The notes: a model not told the origin generated them from the sequence alone. A DNA stretch of 45,476 bases from Gordonia effusa NBRC 100432 (GCF_000241305.1 NZ_BAEH01000098.1:1-45476); one strand, 5' to 3'. Counted from the first letter of the stretch, positions 7,507 to 16,442 are shown. Made by a program: numbers and translations.

Positions 7507-9198
7507 TTATTCGACGCCGAGAGCCAGTCCATACTCAGCCAGGTCAATCACACGATCGGCGCCATGCCCGCGTGGCAGGTGATGTGTCGCCACGATGACG
7601 CTACGGCCCGCCCCGAATAGCGAGCCATCGCGCGAAAAGATGTCACGCAGCACGGCATCGGCGTCAACCGGATCCAGGTGTTCGGTTGGTTCGTCGAGCA
7701 ACACCACTGGCGCCCGGTGCAATAGCGCTCGTGCGAGCAGCAACCGACGGCGTTGTCCGCCGCTCAGCGCCGCCTCGCCGCCGGACAAGGTGGTGTCTAC
7801 GCCGTCGGGTAGTCCGTCGATCCAGGCGCCGAGCCCGACGGCGGTCAGTGCCACGACGATCTCCTCGTCACTCGCATCGCCGCGCGCGACCCGCAGGTTC
7901 TCCGCGACCGACGTCGAGAAGATATGCGCGTCGTCGGCGAAATAGCAGGTCGATGCCGAGAGGTCGCGGCCACCAGCGTCGATCGAACCGCCACGCGGGG
8001 TCAACAGACCGGCGAGGGTCATGAGCAGCGCGGTCTTCCCGACGCCGCTCGGTCCGACGACGGCCAACCGTTCACCCGGCTCGATCACGACGTTCAGTGC
8101 CTCGCCCACCGGCGACGTCGGCCAGCCCCACCGCAGGTCTCGGCAGGTCAACCGTGTCGGCCGAACATCGACCCCGATGTCGTCCGCGCTGGCGAACGCG
8201 TCGATGCCGGCATTGTCGAGTTCTGCCGACCCCGCGTCGTCGATCAGTGACAAGATCCTGGTGGCGGCCTGCCTACTGCGCTCTAGCTGCAAGCCGGCTT
8301 CGGTGAGCGGAGCCGTCGACTCGAACGCCGACAGCGGTAGCAGGATGAGCACACCCAAGGTCATCGGAGTCAATGTCGGGTCGCCGGCCAAGCCGATACC
8401 GATGACACAGGCCGCGAGCAATGAAATACCAACGGCCAGTGGCATTGCCGCGCTGCCTAGCGACTGTAGGCGCAGACCTTTGTCAGCGGCGGCGCGGACA
8501 GATCGCTCCGCGTCGGCGACCTCGGCCAATACCCGTGCGCGACTTCGCGCGACGGTCAACTCATCTGCGTGCCACAGGGCCAGAGTCACCGAATCGGCCA
8601 ACTCCGTACGTGCTCGCGCACCCGATTCGACGACGTCGGCGCTGCCGCGCGCCGCCAATACCGGTGCGGCAACACCACTTACGAACAGAGCGACGCCTAA
8701 CACGACTGCCGCCGGTACCGACACCACAGCCATGATCGCCACCGCGGCGATGTCGGTAATCACCGCGATGCCGATCGGGATCACGCCTCTAATGAGAGCG
8801 TTTCCCAAGTCGTCGAGGTCGGCACCGGTTCTCGACAGTAAGTCGCCGCGACCAAGCTGGACCGAATAGGAAGGTCTTCCCGCCGCGAGCGCGACGAATA
8901 CCCGCGACCGCGCCGACGACATCGCCCGTAGCGCGAGATCATGGGTCGCCAGCCGCTCGAGATAGCGGAACACACCACGCGAAATCCCCAGCGCCCGAAC
9001 GGCGGTGATCGCGACCGACAGATACAGGATGGGCGGCATCTGCCAGGCACGCGTAATCAGCCAGGCCGACAGCGCGGCCAAACCCAACGCGCTCAACGAG
9101 CCGCCGACGCCGAGCCCAAGGGCGGCCACTACCGGCCGGGGCTTCACACCCAGGTAGCCGAGGATTCGCCAAAGCGGGCGATCAGCGGGCCGACGCAT
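7507..9198 (-). CDS. cydC: Cysteine/glutathione-type ABC exporter subunit CydC
   Basis: Half of the CydDC heterodimeric exporter, which moves reducing thiols to the periplasm and is needed to assemble cytochrome bd. It is 563 residues from ATG 9198: a six-helix ABC transmembrane domain (about 1-310) then an ATPase domain. The Walker A run is [11 protein letters not shown], the ABC signature LSGGQRRRLLLARAL and the Walker B VVLLDEPTEHLD. A longer frame starts 48 bases upstream at 9246, but ATG 9198 (MRRPADRPLW) has AGGGA six bases ahead and overlaps the cydD end by only 17 bases. It is the last gene of cydABDC. The actinobacterial substrate is not settled. Confidence 0.9.
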   Translation of the reverse strand: MRRPADRPLWRILGYLGVKPRPVVAALGLGVGGSLSALGLAALSAWLITRAWQMPPILYLSVAITAVRALGISRGVFRYLERLATHDLALRAMSSARSRVFVALAAGRPSYSVQLGRGDLLSRTGADLDDLGNALIRGVIPIGIAVITDIAAVAIMAVVSVPAAVVLGVALFVSGVAAPVLAARGSADVVESGARARTELADSVTLALWHADELTVARSRARVLAEVADAERSVRAAADKGLRLQSLGSAAMPLAVGISLLAACVIGIGLAGDPTLTPMTLGVLILLPLSAFESTAPLTEAGLQLERSRQAATRILSLIDDAGSAELDNAGIDAFASADDIGVDVRPTRLTCRDLRWGWPTSPVGEALNVVIEPGERLAVVGPSGVGKTALLMTLAGLLTPRGGSIDAGGRDLSASTCYFADDAHIFSTSVAENLRVARGDASDEEIVVALTAVGLGAWIDGLPDGVDTTLSGGEAALSGGQRRRLLLARALLHRAPVVLLDEPTEHLDPVDADAVLRDIFSRDGSLFGAGRSVIVATHHLPRGHGADRVIDLAEYGLALGVE

Positions 9199-10924
9199 GT
9201 GCGTTCCCTGTTTCGACGCTCCCGAGTTCGACGCTCCCGAATTCAACGAGGTGATCGGCTGCGGCCCACCAAGATTCGCGGTGACTGATCACGACGACGG
9301 TGGCACCTCGCTCGACGCGAGAACGAACGGCCGCGACCACCGCATCGGCAGAATCGTCATCGAGATGTGCGGTCGGCTCGTCGAGCAGTAGCAGCGGCGC
9401 CGGCGACGCGAGCACCCGGCTAAGACCCAGTCGCTGTCGCTGACCGGCAGACAACCCCACGCCCCCCGCACCCAACCGAGTCCGCACGCCCTGTGGCAAC
9501 TGCTGCACCACCGCATCGAAACCTGTTGCGGCCATTGCCTGTTCGAGATCGCTCGAGGTGGGGTTACCGAATAGCTCGAGATTGTCGGCGACGGTCGCGG
9601 GCAGAATCGCCGGATGCTGCGGTAGCCACGCGATCTGGCTGCGGAAATGGTCGAGGTCGAGGTCACCAATCGATTGGCCGCTCACGGTTACGGTGCCCGA
9701 GTAGCCATCGACCAGACCGAGCAGCACCGACAGTGCGGTCGACTTCCCGATGCCGTTCGGCCCACGCCAGAGGGTAAGTGAGCCACCGGGAATCACCGAC
9801 GAAAGACGATCGGGTGCTGGCCCATCTCTACCATCGACCGACAAGGCGTCGAATTCGAGGTCGGCGCCGCGCAGGTCAACTCGAGACACCCCCGATGCGG
9901 TCGCTGTCTCGTCACCGATCAGCTCGAAAACGTCGTCGGCCGCGGCCAAACCATCGGTCGAGTTGTGAAACTGAGCACCGACCTGCCGCAACGGCAGGTA
10001 TACCTCTGGCGCCAAAATCAACGCGAAGACGCCCGCGAACAAAGACATCTCGCCGTACACAAGACGAACGCCAATCCCCACCGCCACCAACGCGACACAC
10101 AGCGTCGCGAGCAATTCCAGCACCGCGCCGGAGAGAAAAGCGATACGCAGGGTAGCCATCGTCGAGCGCTGCCACCGCTGCCCCAACTCAGTTACCTGTC
10201 TGGTCGGGCGGTGGACACGATGTAACGCGCGCAACGTCGGGAGTCCGGCCACCAGGTCCATCAATTGACCCGACAATTGGCTTGTCGCAGCAAGTTTCGC
10301 GGCGGTTCGGTCCCGCGTCATCACACCGATCAGCACCATAAAGACCGGTATCAACGGCAACGTGATGAAGACGATGATCGCGGATGGCAGATCCACGATC
10401 GCGATAACCACCACCATCACCGGCGTGATCACCGTCGAAAGGATAAGCGCCGGAACATATCCAGACAGATACGGCGCCAAATCATCCAGACCGCGCAAGA
10501 TTACGGTGACCGCATGATCGCGTACCTCAAGAAGTCGACGCGGCGCGGTCCGTCGCGGGTCGCTCAACACATCGGTCGCCTGGCCGCGCAAGTCGGCGAT
10601 GACCAGGTCGGCCGCTCGTTGCGCGTATCGTTCTCGTGCGTAATGTAGGGCAACCCGAAGCAGCAGCGCACCGGCGAGCACAATCAGATGAGTCGACTGA
10701 GCCTCGAACGCCCGAGCATCGACGTCGACAACCAGCTCGGAAAGTATCGACGCCGTGACGGCCGCGATCACGATGACGCAGATCGAGGTAGCCACCGCGA
10801 AACACACTGTCGCCGCGACATATCGGCGCGCCGGCGCCGATCGTCGCAGCAGGCGGGGGTCCAGCGGCGGCCGTCGCTTCGCTCGCCCTGCCGGATCTTC
10901 CCGTCGCTTCGCTCGCCCGGTCAC
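9182..10924 (-). CDS. cydD: ABC exporter subunit CydD with repeat-encoded N-terminus
   Basis: Partner of CydC in the thiol exporter required for cytochrome bd biogenesis. It has an ABC membrane domain, then Walker A GPNGIGKSTAL, signature LSAGQRQRLGLSRVL and Walker B LLLLDEPTAHLD. The frame is open upstream to 11080, but that would overlap cydB by 160 bases. GTG 10924 is chosen because it overlaps the cydB TGA as GTGA, giving 580 residues, a usual length. The first 20 or so residues (MTGRAKRREDPAGRAKRRP) are translated from a tandem DNA repeat and are very basic. The family-like sequence begins near LDPRLLRRS. A start inside or after the repeat cannot be excluded. Confidence 0.88.
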   Translation of the reverse strand: MTGRAKRREDPAGRAKRRPPLDPRLLRRSAPARRYVAATVCFAVATSICVIVIAAVTASILSELVVDVDARAFEAQSTHLIVLAGALLLRVALHYARERYAQRAADLVIADLRGQATDVLSDPRRTAPRRLLEVRDHAVTVILRGLDDLAPYLSGYVPALILSTVITPVMVVVIAIVDLPSAIIVFITLPLIPVFMVLIGVMTRDRTAAKLAATSQLSGQLMDLVAGLPTLRALHRVHRPTRQVTELGQRWQRSTMATLRIAFLSGAVLELLATLCVALVAVGIGVRLVYGEMSLFAGVFALILAPEVYLPLRQVGAQFHNSTDGLAAADDVFELIGDETATASGVSRVDLRGADLEFDALSVDGRDGPAPDRLSSVIPGGSLTLWRGPNGIGKSTALSVLLGLVDGYSGTVTVSGQSIGDLDLDHFRSQIAWLPQHPAILPATVADNLELFGNPTSSDLEQAMAATGFDAVVQQLPQGVRTRLGAGGVGLSAGQRQRLGLSRVLASPAPLLLLDEPTAHLDDDSADAVVAAVRSRVERGATVVVISHRESWWAAADHLVEFGSVELGSVETGNAHASAR

Positions 10925-11002
10925 TTCCCGTCGCTTCGCTCGCCCTGCCGGATCTTCCCGTCGCTTCGCTCGCCCGGCCGGATCCCGTCGCTTCGCTCGC
11001 CC
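10871..11002 (-). repeat. Five-copy tandem repeat across the cydB/cydD junction
   Basis: CCGTCGCTTCGCTCGCCC occurs exactly five times, at 10871, 10901, 10928, 10958 and 10985. Spacing alternates 30 and 27 bases, with linkers like TGCCGGATCTTC and GGTCACTTC. All spacings are multiples of three. On the coding strand it reads GGGCGAGCGAAGCGACGG. It supplies the last residues of CydB (GERSDG units), the cydB stop and cydD start, and the first residues of CydD (GRAKRR units). The same unit occurs twice at 36409-36464. Confidence 0.95.
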
Positions 11003-12039
11003 ACCAACAGCGAGGGCAACCCCACCGACGGCGGGATCTGCTCCAGCGAAATACGTTGTCGGAACACCCAATACGACCATCCCTGATAGAGGATCACCAC
11101 CGGCGTAATGAAGACCGCGGCCCAGGTCATGATGGTCAGGGTGTAGTGACTCGACGACGTATTGCCAATGGTGAGGTTGAAGGCCGGATCGGTGGTGGAC
11201 GGCAAGACATTCGGATAGAGGACGCCGAACAGCGTTACAACGGTGCCGGCAATCGCGACCGTTGTCGCGGCAAACGCCAGGCCCTCAGCCCGTCGAAGTG
11301 TCGCGAACACCGCTCCGACCGCCGCCAGCGCGGCCAGGATGACCGGCACCCACGTCCATGTCTTCCCATACTCGAGTTGGGTCCAGAGTAAGAAGGCTCC
11401 CGCCACAACCAAGGTCGCAACCGAAAGCCGCACAGCGTATTTGGCGGCCTCGTCGCGGATCTCACCGGCCGTCTTCAACGACAGGAACACCGCCCCGTGG
11501 GTGGCGAAGACCAGTAACGTTGTCAACCCACCAAGCAGGGCATACGGGTTGAGCAGGTTGAAGAAACCGCCGGTGTATTGGTGATCCGCGGCTATCGGCA
11601 GGCCACGAACCACGTTGGCGAATGCGACACCCCACAACAACGCGGGTATCCACGAACCCAACCCGATGCCTACGTCACACCACATCCGCCAGCGCGGGTC
11701 GTTGATCTTGCCCCGCCATTCGATCGCCACCACCCGAACGATGAGACCGACCAGTATCAGCAGCAACGGGAAGTAGAAGGCGCTGAACATCGTTGCGTAC
11801 CAACCACCGAAGGCCGCGAACATGGCACCACCAGCAGTGAGCAGCCACACCTCATTCGCGTCCCAGACCGGGCCGATGGTGTTCAGTAGTACCCGACGTC
11901 GGGTATCACCATCAACGCGACCATCCCCTCGCCCGATGAACGGCATGAGCATCCCGACGCCGAAGTCGAACCCCTCCAGGATGAAGTAGCCGCCGAAGAG
12001 AACCGCGATGACGATGAACCAGAACTCTGGCAATCCCAT
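10921..12039 (-). CDS. cydB: Cytochrome bd oxidase subunit II (CydB) with repeat tail
   Basis: Membrane subunit II of the quinol oxidase cytochrome bd, which partners CydA in reducing O2 at low oxygen or under stress. It is 372 residues, with the family start PEFWFIVIAVLFGGYFILEG, the run GPVWDANEVWLLTAGGAMFA and multiple helices, ending normally near YQGWSYWVFRQRI. After about residue 335 comes an added tail with GERSDG units, encoded by the tandem repeat that continues into cydD. Without the tail the length fits the family. It starts at ATG 12039, 9 bases after the cydA stop, and overlaps cydD by GTGA at its end. Confidence 0.93.
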   Translation of the reverse strand: MGLPEFWFIVIAVLFGGYFILEGFDFGVGMLMPFIGRGDGRVDGDTRRRVLLNTIGPVWDANEVWLLTAGGAMFAAFGGWYATMFSAFYFPLLLILVGLIVRVVAIEWRGKINDPRWRMWCDVGIGLGSWIPALLWGVAFANVVRGLPIAADHQYTGGFFNLLNPYALLGGLTTLLVFATHGAVFLSLKTAGEIRDEAAKYAVRLSVATLVVAGAFLLWTQLEYGKTWTWVPVILAALAAVGAVFATLRRAEGLAFAATTVAIAGTVVTLFGVLYPNVLPSTTDPAFNLTIGNTSSSHYTLTIMTWAAVFITPVVILYQGWSYWVFRQRISLEQIPPSVGLPSLLVGERSDGIRPGERSDGKIRQGERSDGK

Positions 12040-12048
12040 ATCTGACTC

Positions 12049-13662
12049 CTAGTAGGCGAACGAAAGTTGTTCGGGGGCATCGACATCCGGCGAATCGTCA
12101 CCGTCGCCGGAATCGTCGGAGCGAGCACTCGGACCTTCGATGATGTAGCGGCGCTGGAGCGCGAACCAAATAACCCCGAGGACGCCGTACAAGAGGGTTA
12201 GCGTGATCAGCGATACCCACACCATCCCGGCGGTGTGATTAGACACGCCATCATTCACCAGCATGCTGATCCGCAACGGGTCCAGCCGGTCGACCCAGTT
12301 CGGCGCGACCACCCAGGGCTGTCGGCCCATCTCGGTGAAAATCCAACCAGAACTGTTGGCCAAGAACGGAGTTGGCAACATCCACAGGGCGAAGAGTCCG
12401 AACCGGCGCGACTCAACCACGCGCTTCTTGCGAGTGAACCAGAGTCCGGCAATCGCCAGTAGTGCCGATCCCGCTGCCCAGGTGATCATCGCCCGGAAAC
12501 TCCAATACGTAACAAACAGATTGGGCGCGAAGTTCTGGTCCGGCTTGTTGAACTCCTGGGCATACTGCGCCTGCAGTTCTTCAACGCCCTGCAAGCGGGT
12601 GTCGAAGCGATGATCAGCCAAGAATGACAACATATTCGGGATCACGATGACGTGATCGATGTTGGCGCAGTTGTTCTGTCGACCGATCGAGAGGACCGAG
12701 AACCCCGCGCCGGTCTCGCTCTCGCACAACGATTCCGCCGCCGCCATCTTCATCGGCTGCTGTTTGAACATGATCTGCGCCTGGAAGTCGCCGGTGATGA
12801 ACAGAGCGACCCCGGCAAACATGGTGAGCCACAGACCAAATCGAGTCACCGGACGCCACAGTGTCCGCGCGTCGTCGCGTAATTGTTCCGGCGTCGCGCT
12901 GACCTGACTTGGCGAGACGGTATCGGGAATGTCGACGGTATCGTCGGAGTCGGCAGCCGCGTCAACCGACGTCGCGTTGGCCTTCTCCAATTGCTTTGCG
13001 CGCCAAATGTTTCGCGCCATCCACCAGCACCCGATACCGGCGACGAAGGTGGCTGCGGTGAGCAATGCCCCGGCAACGACGTGCGGAAACGCGGCAAGGG
13101 TGGTGTTGTTGGTGATGACGGCCCAAAAGTCGTTCATCGCAGGGCGATTGCGTTCGTTGTCCCACGTGACACCAACGGGATGCTGCATCCACGAGTTGGC
13201 CGCGATGATGAAGTAGGCCGACGCGTTCACACCGATGGCGACCAGCCAAATACAGGCAAGGTGAACACGTTTGGGCAATCGATCCCAGCCGAAGATCCAC
13301 AGTCCGATGAAGGTGGATTCCAGGAAGAAGGCAACCAAACCTTCCAACGCCAGGGGCGCACCGAATACATCCGCCACAAACCGGCTGTACTCACTCCAGT
13401 TCATTCCGAACTGGAATTCCTGCACGATCCCGGTCGCCACCCCGAGCGCGAAGTTGATGAGGAAGAGCTTCCCGAAGAACTTGGTGGCGCGCAGCCACTG
13501 CTCGTTTCCGGTGACATGCCACACGGTCTGCATCACGGCGATCATCGGGGCAAGACCGATCGTGAGTGGGACCAAAATGAAGTGATAGACGGTGGTGATA
13601 CCGAATTGCCATCGCGAAACGTCGACGACATCCATGGCCAGATTCATTGACACGGTGTCCAT
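12049..13662 (-). CDS. cydA: Cytochrome bd oxidase subunit I (CydA)
   Basis: Catalytic subunit I of cytochrome bd, carrying haems b558, b595 and d, and the quinol site. It is 537 residues. SRWQFGITTVYHFILVPLTIG near the N-terminus contains the conserved haem-ligand His. GIVQEFQFGMNWSEYSRFV and the signature EMGRQPWVV (about 440) are also present. The C-terminus is Ser/Asp-rich. The first gene of cydABDC. In-frame ATGs at 13647 and 13635 are alternative starts; most homologues begin near the last. Upstream lies a CRP-like site, in line with cAMP-receptor control of cydAB in mycobacteria. Confidence 0.95.
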   Translation of the reverse strand: MDTVSMNLAMDVVDVSRWQFGITTVYHFILVPLTIGLAPMIAVMQTVWHVTGNEQWLRATKFFGKLFLINFALGVATGIVQEFQFGMNWSEYSRFVADVFGAPLALEGLVAFFLESTFIGLWIFGWDRLPKRVHLACIWLVAIGVNASAYFIIAANSWMQHPVGVTWDNERNRPAMNDFWAVITNNTTLAAFPHVVAGALLTAATFVAGIGCWWMARNIWRAKQLEKANATSVDAAADSDDTVDIPDTVSPSQVSATPEQLRDDARTLWRPVTRFGLWLTMFAGVALFITGDFQAQIMFKQQPMKMAAAESLCESETGAGFSVLSIGRQNNCANIDHVIVIPNMLSFLADHRFDTRLQGVEELQAQYAQEFNKPDQNFAPNLFVTYWSFRAMITWAAGSALLAIAGLWFTRKKRVVESRRFGLFALWMLPTPFLANSSGWIFTEMGRQPWVVAPNWVDRLDPLRISMLVNDGVSNHTAGMVWVSLITLTLLYGVLGVIWFALQRRYIIEGPSARSDDSGDGDDSPDVDAPEQLSFAY

Positions 13663-13711
13663 CTATGGGCATCCCATCGCAAGCAGTGGTGAGCGGGCTA
13701 TCTCTCCGGTG

Positions 13712-13730
13712 CTACTACTCGTCGTAGTAG
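13712..13730. promoter_or_regulatory. Inverted repeat upstream of cydA
   Basis: CTACTAC-N5-GTAGTAG is a perfect 7-bp dyad, 50-68 bases before the cydA start. On the minus strand a TACATT box (about 13734-13739) lies just upstream of it, so the dyad would sit at the transcript start. It could be an operator or a 5'-leader stem. The remainder of the 308-bp gap 13663-13970 has no coding frame I can support. Confidence 0.45.
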
Positions 13731-13806
13731 ACAAATGTAACGCTACGCCCGCTCGGCTACTCCAACAAGAGACCTCAGTCTCATACCGGTCGACCGCTGA
13801 CCAAAT

Positions 13807-13822
13807 TGTGCCTCAGATCACA
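13807..13822 (-). promoter_or_regulatory. CRP-like binding site upstream of cydA
   Basis: On the minus strand the site reads TGTGA-N6-GCACA, nine of ten matches to the actinobacterial CRP consensus TGTGA-N6-TCACA. It lies about 145 bp upstream of cydA. Cyd genes of mycobacteria are known CRP targets; binding here is inferred. Confidence 0.6.
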
Positions 13823-13970
13823 TGCACGGGAGCGGGGAATCCAGATATTCCTTCGACCGTCGACGCCGACTTTCCGCTGCTAGCAACCGTTTTGACGCCA
13901 CCGACGCGGGTCCACTACCCCGCGCAGCGCTCGCATAAGACCGGGACCGTGACGCTGCACACCTACGTGT

Positions 13971-14864
13971 TCAGTCGTCAGCGATCGCCCGGTTGACCAG
14001 CGCGGCGAGGTCGACCTGTTCGCGATCGCCGAGGTGGTCGTCGCCGAACTCATATGAGTTGAGTCGACGCACTCGTGCGGCGAGCGTCACGCTCGAAACC
14101 ATCCATACCGAGTCCGCCGCGATCAGGTCCTCAGTCAGCAACGTCTCCGATTTGGTCTGCCAGCCTTGCGCCTCGGCCAATTCGAATAGAGCTTCTTGCG
14201 TTGTGCCAGGAAGGATTCCGGCTTCGGTGGGAGGGGTGACGAGCGTCTTGCCGGTCACCGCGACAACTGTGGACCGTGGCCCTTCGAGGACCACCCCCTC
14301 GCTGCTGAGGTAGATCACGTCGTCGTAGCCCAGCCTCGCCGCGTGGCGCAACGCCGCCATATTCGTCGCATAACTCAACGTCTTAGCGCCCAAGAGCGCC
14401 CAGGGCGCCGACGGCGCGAGATCCACTGAATAGCCGCGGTCGAGAGTCACAACCGAGACCCCGCTCTCACGCGCTTCGATCGCACGCGGCGCTACCGGAC
14501 CGACCGTCACGTACGCGGTCGCTTTATCCGGCTCCTGCGCCGACGCCGGATCCGCTTCTCGCCCACGCGAATAAACAATGCGGAGTAGCCCTTCCGCGTC
14601 CGCGTGCTGTTCAGTCCAGAGCCGAGCTGCGGCATCCACGGCTGCGGCGAAGGCTTCGCGATCCGGAGCCGGTAGGTCGACGATGGCCGCGCTGCGCGCG
14701 AGTCGGTCAAGATGCCGCCTGACGCCACAGGGGCGCCCCTCTCGGACGAGAAGTGTCTCGAAGATGCCGTCACCGCGTACCGCGGCGAGATCATCGGCGA
14801 AGAGTAGGGGCGCACTCGCGTCGGCCGGACCGTCGGCAACCGTGACAAGGATCAAATCCGCCAT
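13971..14864 (-). CDS. pabC: Aminodeoxychorismate lyase-like class IV PLP enzyme
   Basis: Class IV aminotransferase-fold enzyme. The likely reaction converts 4-amino-4-deoxychorismate to p-aminobenzoate and pyruvate for folate synthesis. It is 297 residues from ATG 14864 (MADLILVTVAD). The catalytic Lys region reads WALLGAKTLSYATNMAALRHA and is followed by YLSSEGVVLEGPRSTV and TPPTEAGILPGTTQEAL, the class IV PLP-binding order. The frame is open further upstream, but that part has no homology and runs through the divergent gene. It diverges from the YgfZ-like gene, as Rv0812 does from Rv0811c. Lyase versus aminotransferase activity cannot be settled from sequence alone. Confidence 0.85.
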   Translation of the reverse strand: MADLILVTVADGPADASAPLLFADDLAAVRGDGIFETLLVREGRPCGVRRHLDRLARSAAIVDLPAPDREAFAAAVDAAARLWTEQHADAEGLLRIVYSRGREADPASAQEPDKATAYVTVGPVAPRAIEARESGVSVVTLDRGYSVDLAPSAPWALLGAKTLSYATNMAALRHAARLGYDDVIYLSSEGVVLEGPRSTVVAVTGKTLVTPPTEAGILPGTTQEALFELAEAQGWQTKSETLLTEDLIAADSVWMVSSVTLAARVRRLNSYEFGDDHLGDREQVDLAALVNRAIADD

Positions 14865-14888
14865 GGGTTCACAGTCTAGTGTCGCGGG

Positions 14889-14894
14889 TAGGCT
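14889..14894 (+). promoter_or_regulatory. -10 box for leaderless ygfZ-like transcript
   Basis: TAGGCT ends 7 bases before GTG 14902. Confidence 0.45.
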
Positions 14895-14901
14895 TTCTTC
14901 C

Positions 14902-16080
14902 GTGACCGCGTCGCCGATTCTCAATACTTTTTCCACTGCGGGAGCTGTCCCCGAGCCTGCGCCCGGCGATAACACCCGAAGTGTTGCTTGGCATTTTGGC
15001 GATCCGTTTGGTGAGCAGCGAGCCGCGACGACCGGCGCGGTGATCATCGACCGCGCCGACCGCGCCGTTCTCGAACTCGACGGTGACGAGCGACTGTCCT
15101 GGTTGCACACCATCTCCAGTCAGTTCGTCGCCGACCTCGCCGACCGTCGTAGCGCTGAAAATCTCTCTCTTGATCTGCGCGGACACGTCGAAGAACATTT
15201 TGTGTTGACCGACGTCGATGGCGTCACCTGGATCGATACCGAAGGTTCGCACGGTCCGGGGCTGCTCGATTTCCTGACGAAAATGGTGTTCTGGGCCAAG
15301 GTCACTCCGGTCGGCCGTCCGGACATGACGGTGCTGACGCTGGTCGGTCCCGCGGTTCGCGCGGGCGCGATCGCCGACCTGCTGGAGATCCCCGCCGAGG
15401 CCGGCGTGTACGCCGCGGGCGATCTCCCCGAACTACGCCACGACGACGAGCCACTGGGCTTCTGGCGAGTCATGCCGTCCATCGGTGAGGGCCGCACGCT
15501 TCCGGTGGTCGATCTGATCGTTCCCGACTCCGACGTCCTCACCTGGTGGAAAGCCATCGCCGACGCTGGCGCGCAGATGTCGGGCACGTGGACCTACGAG
15601 GCATTACGTGCCGCGGCGATCCGTCCCCGTATCGACGTCGACACCGACGACCGCACGATTCCGCACGAGGTCAACTGGATCGGTGGCCCGGATGAGCAGG
15701 GCGCCGTCCACGTCGACAAGGGCTGCTACCGCGGCCAGGAGACCGTCGCGCGGGTGCACAACCTCGGAAAGTCGCCGCGCCAGTTGGTGCTGCTTCATCT
15801 CGACGGCAGCGACGACATCCGGCCGCAGACCGGCGATCGGATACTCGGCGGCGCACGAGCTATCGGACGGGTCGGAACCGTCGTCGACCACTTCGAATAT
15901 GGCCCGATCGCGCTGGCGCTGGTCAAGCGCGGGATACCCGTCGACACCGAACTGGCGATCGCCACCGGCGAGGACGCCGTAACGATTCCCGCTCGCATCG
16001 ACCCCGACTCGGTTCAGGTCGACGACCGTGTTCAGGCTGGCCGCGAGGCCATTGCCAAGTTGCGTGGCACACAATCCTGA
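14902..16080 (+). CDS. ygfZ: YgfZ/GcvT-like folate-binding protein
   Basis: A 392-residue protein of the YgfZ family, which binds tetrahydrofolate and supports Fe-S cluster assembly or repair. The fold is that of aminomethyltransferase GcvT: LDGDERLSWLHTISSQF near residue 50, and the YgfZ signature KGCYRGQETVARVHN near residue 275 with its invariant Cys. GTG 14902 is chosen because a TAGGCT box lies 7 bases upstream. ATG 14863 is also in frame but would overlap the divergent pabC start codon, and the frame upstream of that runs inside pabC. Homologue of Rv0811c by position. Confidence 0.85.
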   Translation: MTASPILNTFSTAGAVPEPAPGDNTRSVAWHFGDPFGEQRAATTGAVIIDRADRAVLELDGDERLSWLHTISSQFVADLADRRSAENLSLDLRGHVEEHFVLTDVDGVTWIDTEGSHGPGLLDFLTKMVFWAKVTPVGRPDMTVLTLVGPAVRAGAIADLLEIPAEAGVYAAGDLPELRHDDEPLGFWRVMPSIGEGRTLPVVDLIVPDSDVLTWWKAIADAGAQMSGTWTYEALRAAAIRPRIDVDTDDRTIPHEVNWIGGPDEQGAVHVDKGCYRGQETVARVHNLGKSPRQLVLLHLDGSDDIRPQTGDRILGGARAIGRVGTVVDHFEYGPIALALVKRGIPVDTELAIATGEDAVTIPARIDPDSVQVDDRVQAGREAIAKLRGTQS

Positions 16081-16144
16081 CCGCTCCGACTGGGACTTTG
16101 CGCCACACCCGAGGGAGGAGTCCGCATTATCTTCGCGAGCGCGC

Positions 16145-16150
16145 TAGACT
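16145..16150 (+). promoter_or_regulatory. -10 box for the DUF3073 gene
   Basis: TAGACT predicts a start near 16157 and a leader of about 75 bases. Confidence 0.4.
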
Positions 16151-16180
16151 GTTCACTACGACAGAAATTCCTAACCTAGA

Positions 16181-16210
16181 ACGGGGCCGCCACCAGTTTG
16201 GTCGCCCCGT
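16181..16210 (+). promoter_or_regulatory. Hairpin in the DUF3073 5' leader
   Basis: ACGGGGC (16181-16187) pairs with GCCCCGT (16204-16210), with an inner ACC/GGT. It ends about 9 bases before the GAGGGGG Shine-Dalgarno, so it could influence translation. Most genes nearby look leaderless, so a structured leader stands out. Confidence 0.45.
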
Positions 16211-16231
16211 CATTGTGCGAGGGGGTCCCAT

Positions 16232-16405
16232 ATGGGCCGCGGCCGGGCAAAGGCAAAGCAGACGAAAGTTGCTCGTCAGCTTAAGTACTCTGCACCCAAT
16301 ACGGATTTCGACAGCTTGCAACGCGAGCTGTCCGGAAGCACCGCACCGGAGCGACACGATCCGGTGGATGATTGGGTTGAGGAAGACGAGTGGCGTCGCG
16401 CTTGA
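16232..16405 (+). CDS. DUF3073 protein
   Basis: A 57-residue protein with the DUF3073 start MGRGRAKAKQTKVARQLKYS, then PNTDFDSLQRELSG and an acidic end (DDWVEEDEWRR). The first 20 residues are strongly basic and the tail acidic, suggesting nucleic-acid or ribosome contact, but no function is established. GAGGGGG (16219-16225) precedes the ATG. The family is widespread in actinobacteria and sits between ygfZ and purM, as Rv0810c does. A good intrinsic terminator follows. Confidence 0.9.
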   Translation: MGRGRAKAKQTKVARQLKYSAPNTDFDSLQRELSGSTAPERHDPVDDWVEEDEWRRA

Positions 16406-16442
16406 CGCGATTAGCCACCTTCCCCTCCTGAGGTAGATCAGT

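Noticed and set aside
10925..11080. Longer CydD start at 11080
   Set aside because: It would overlap cydB by 160 bases and consist of repeat translation; the GTGA junction at 10924 is a better start.
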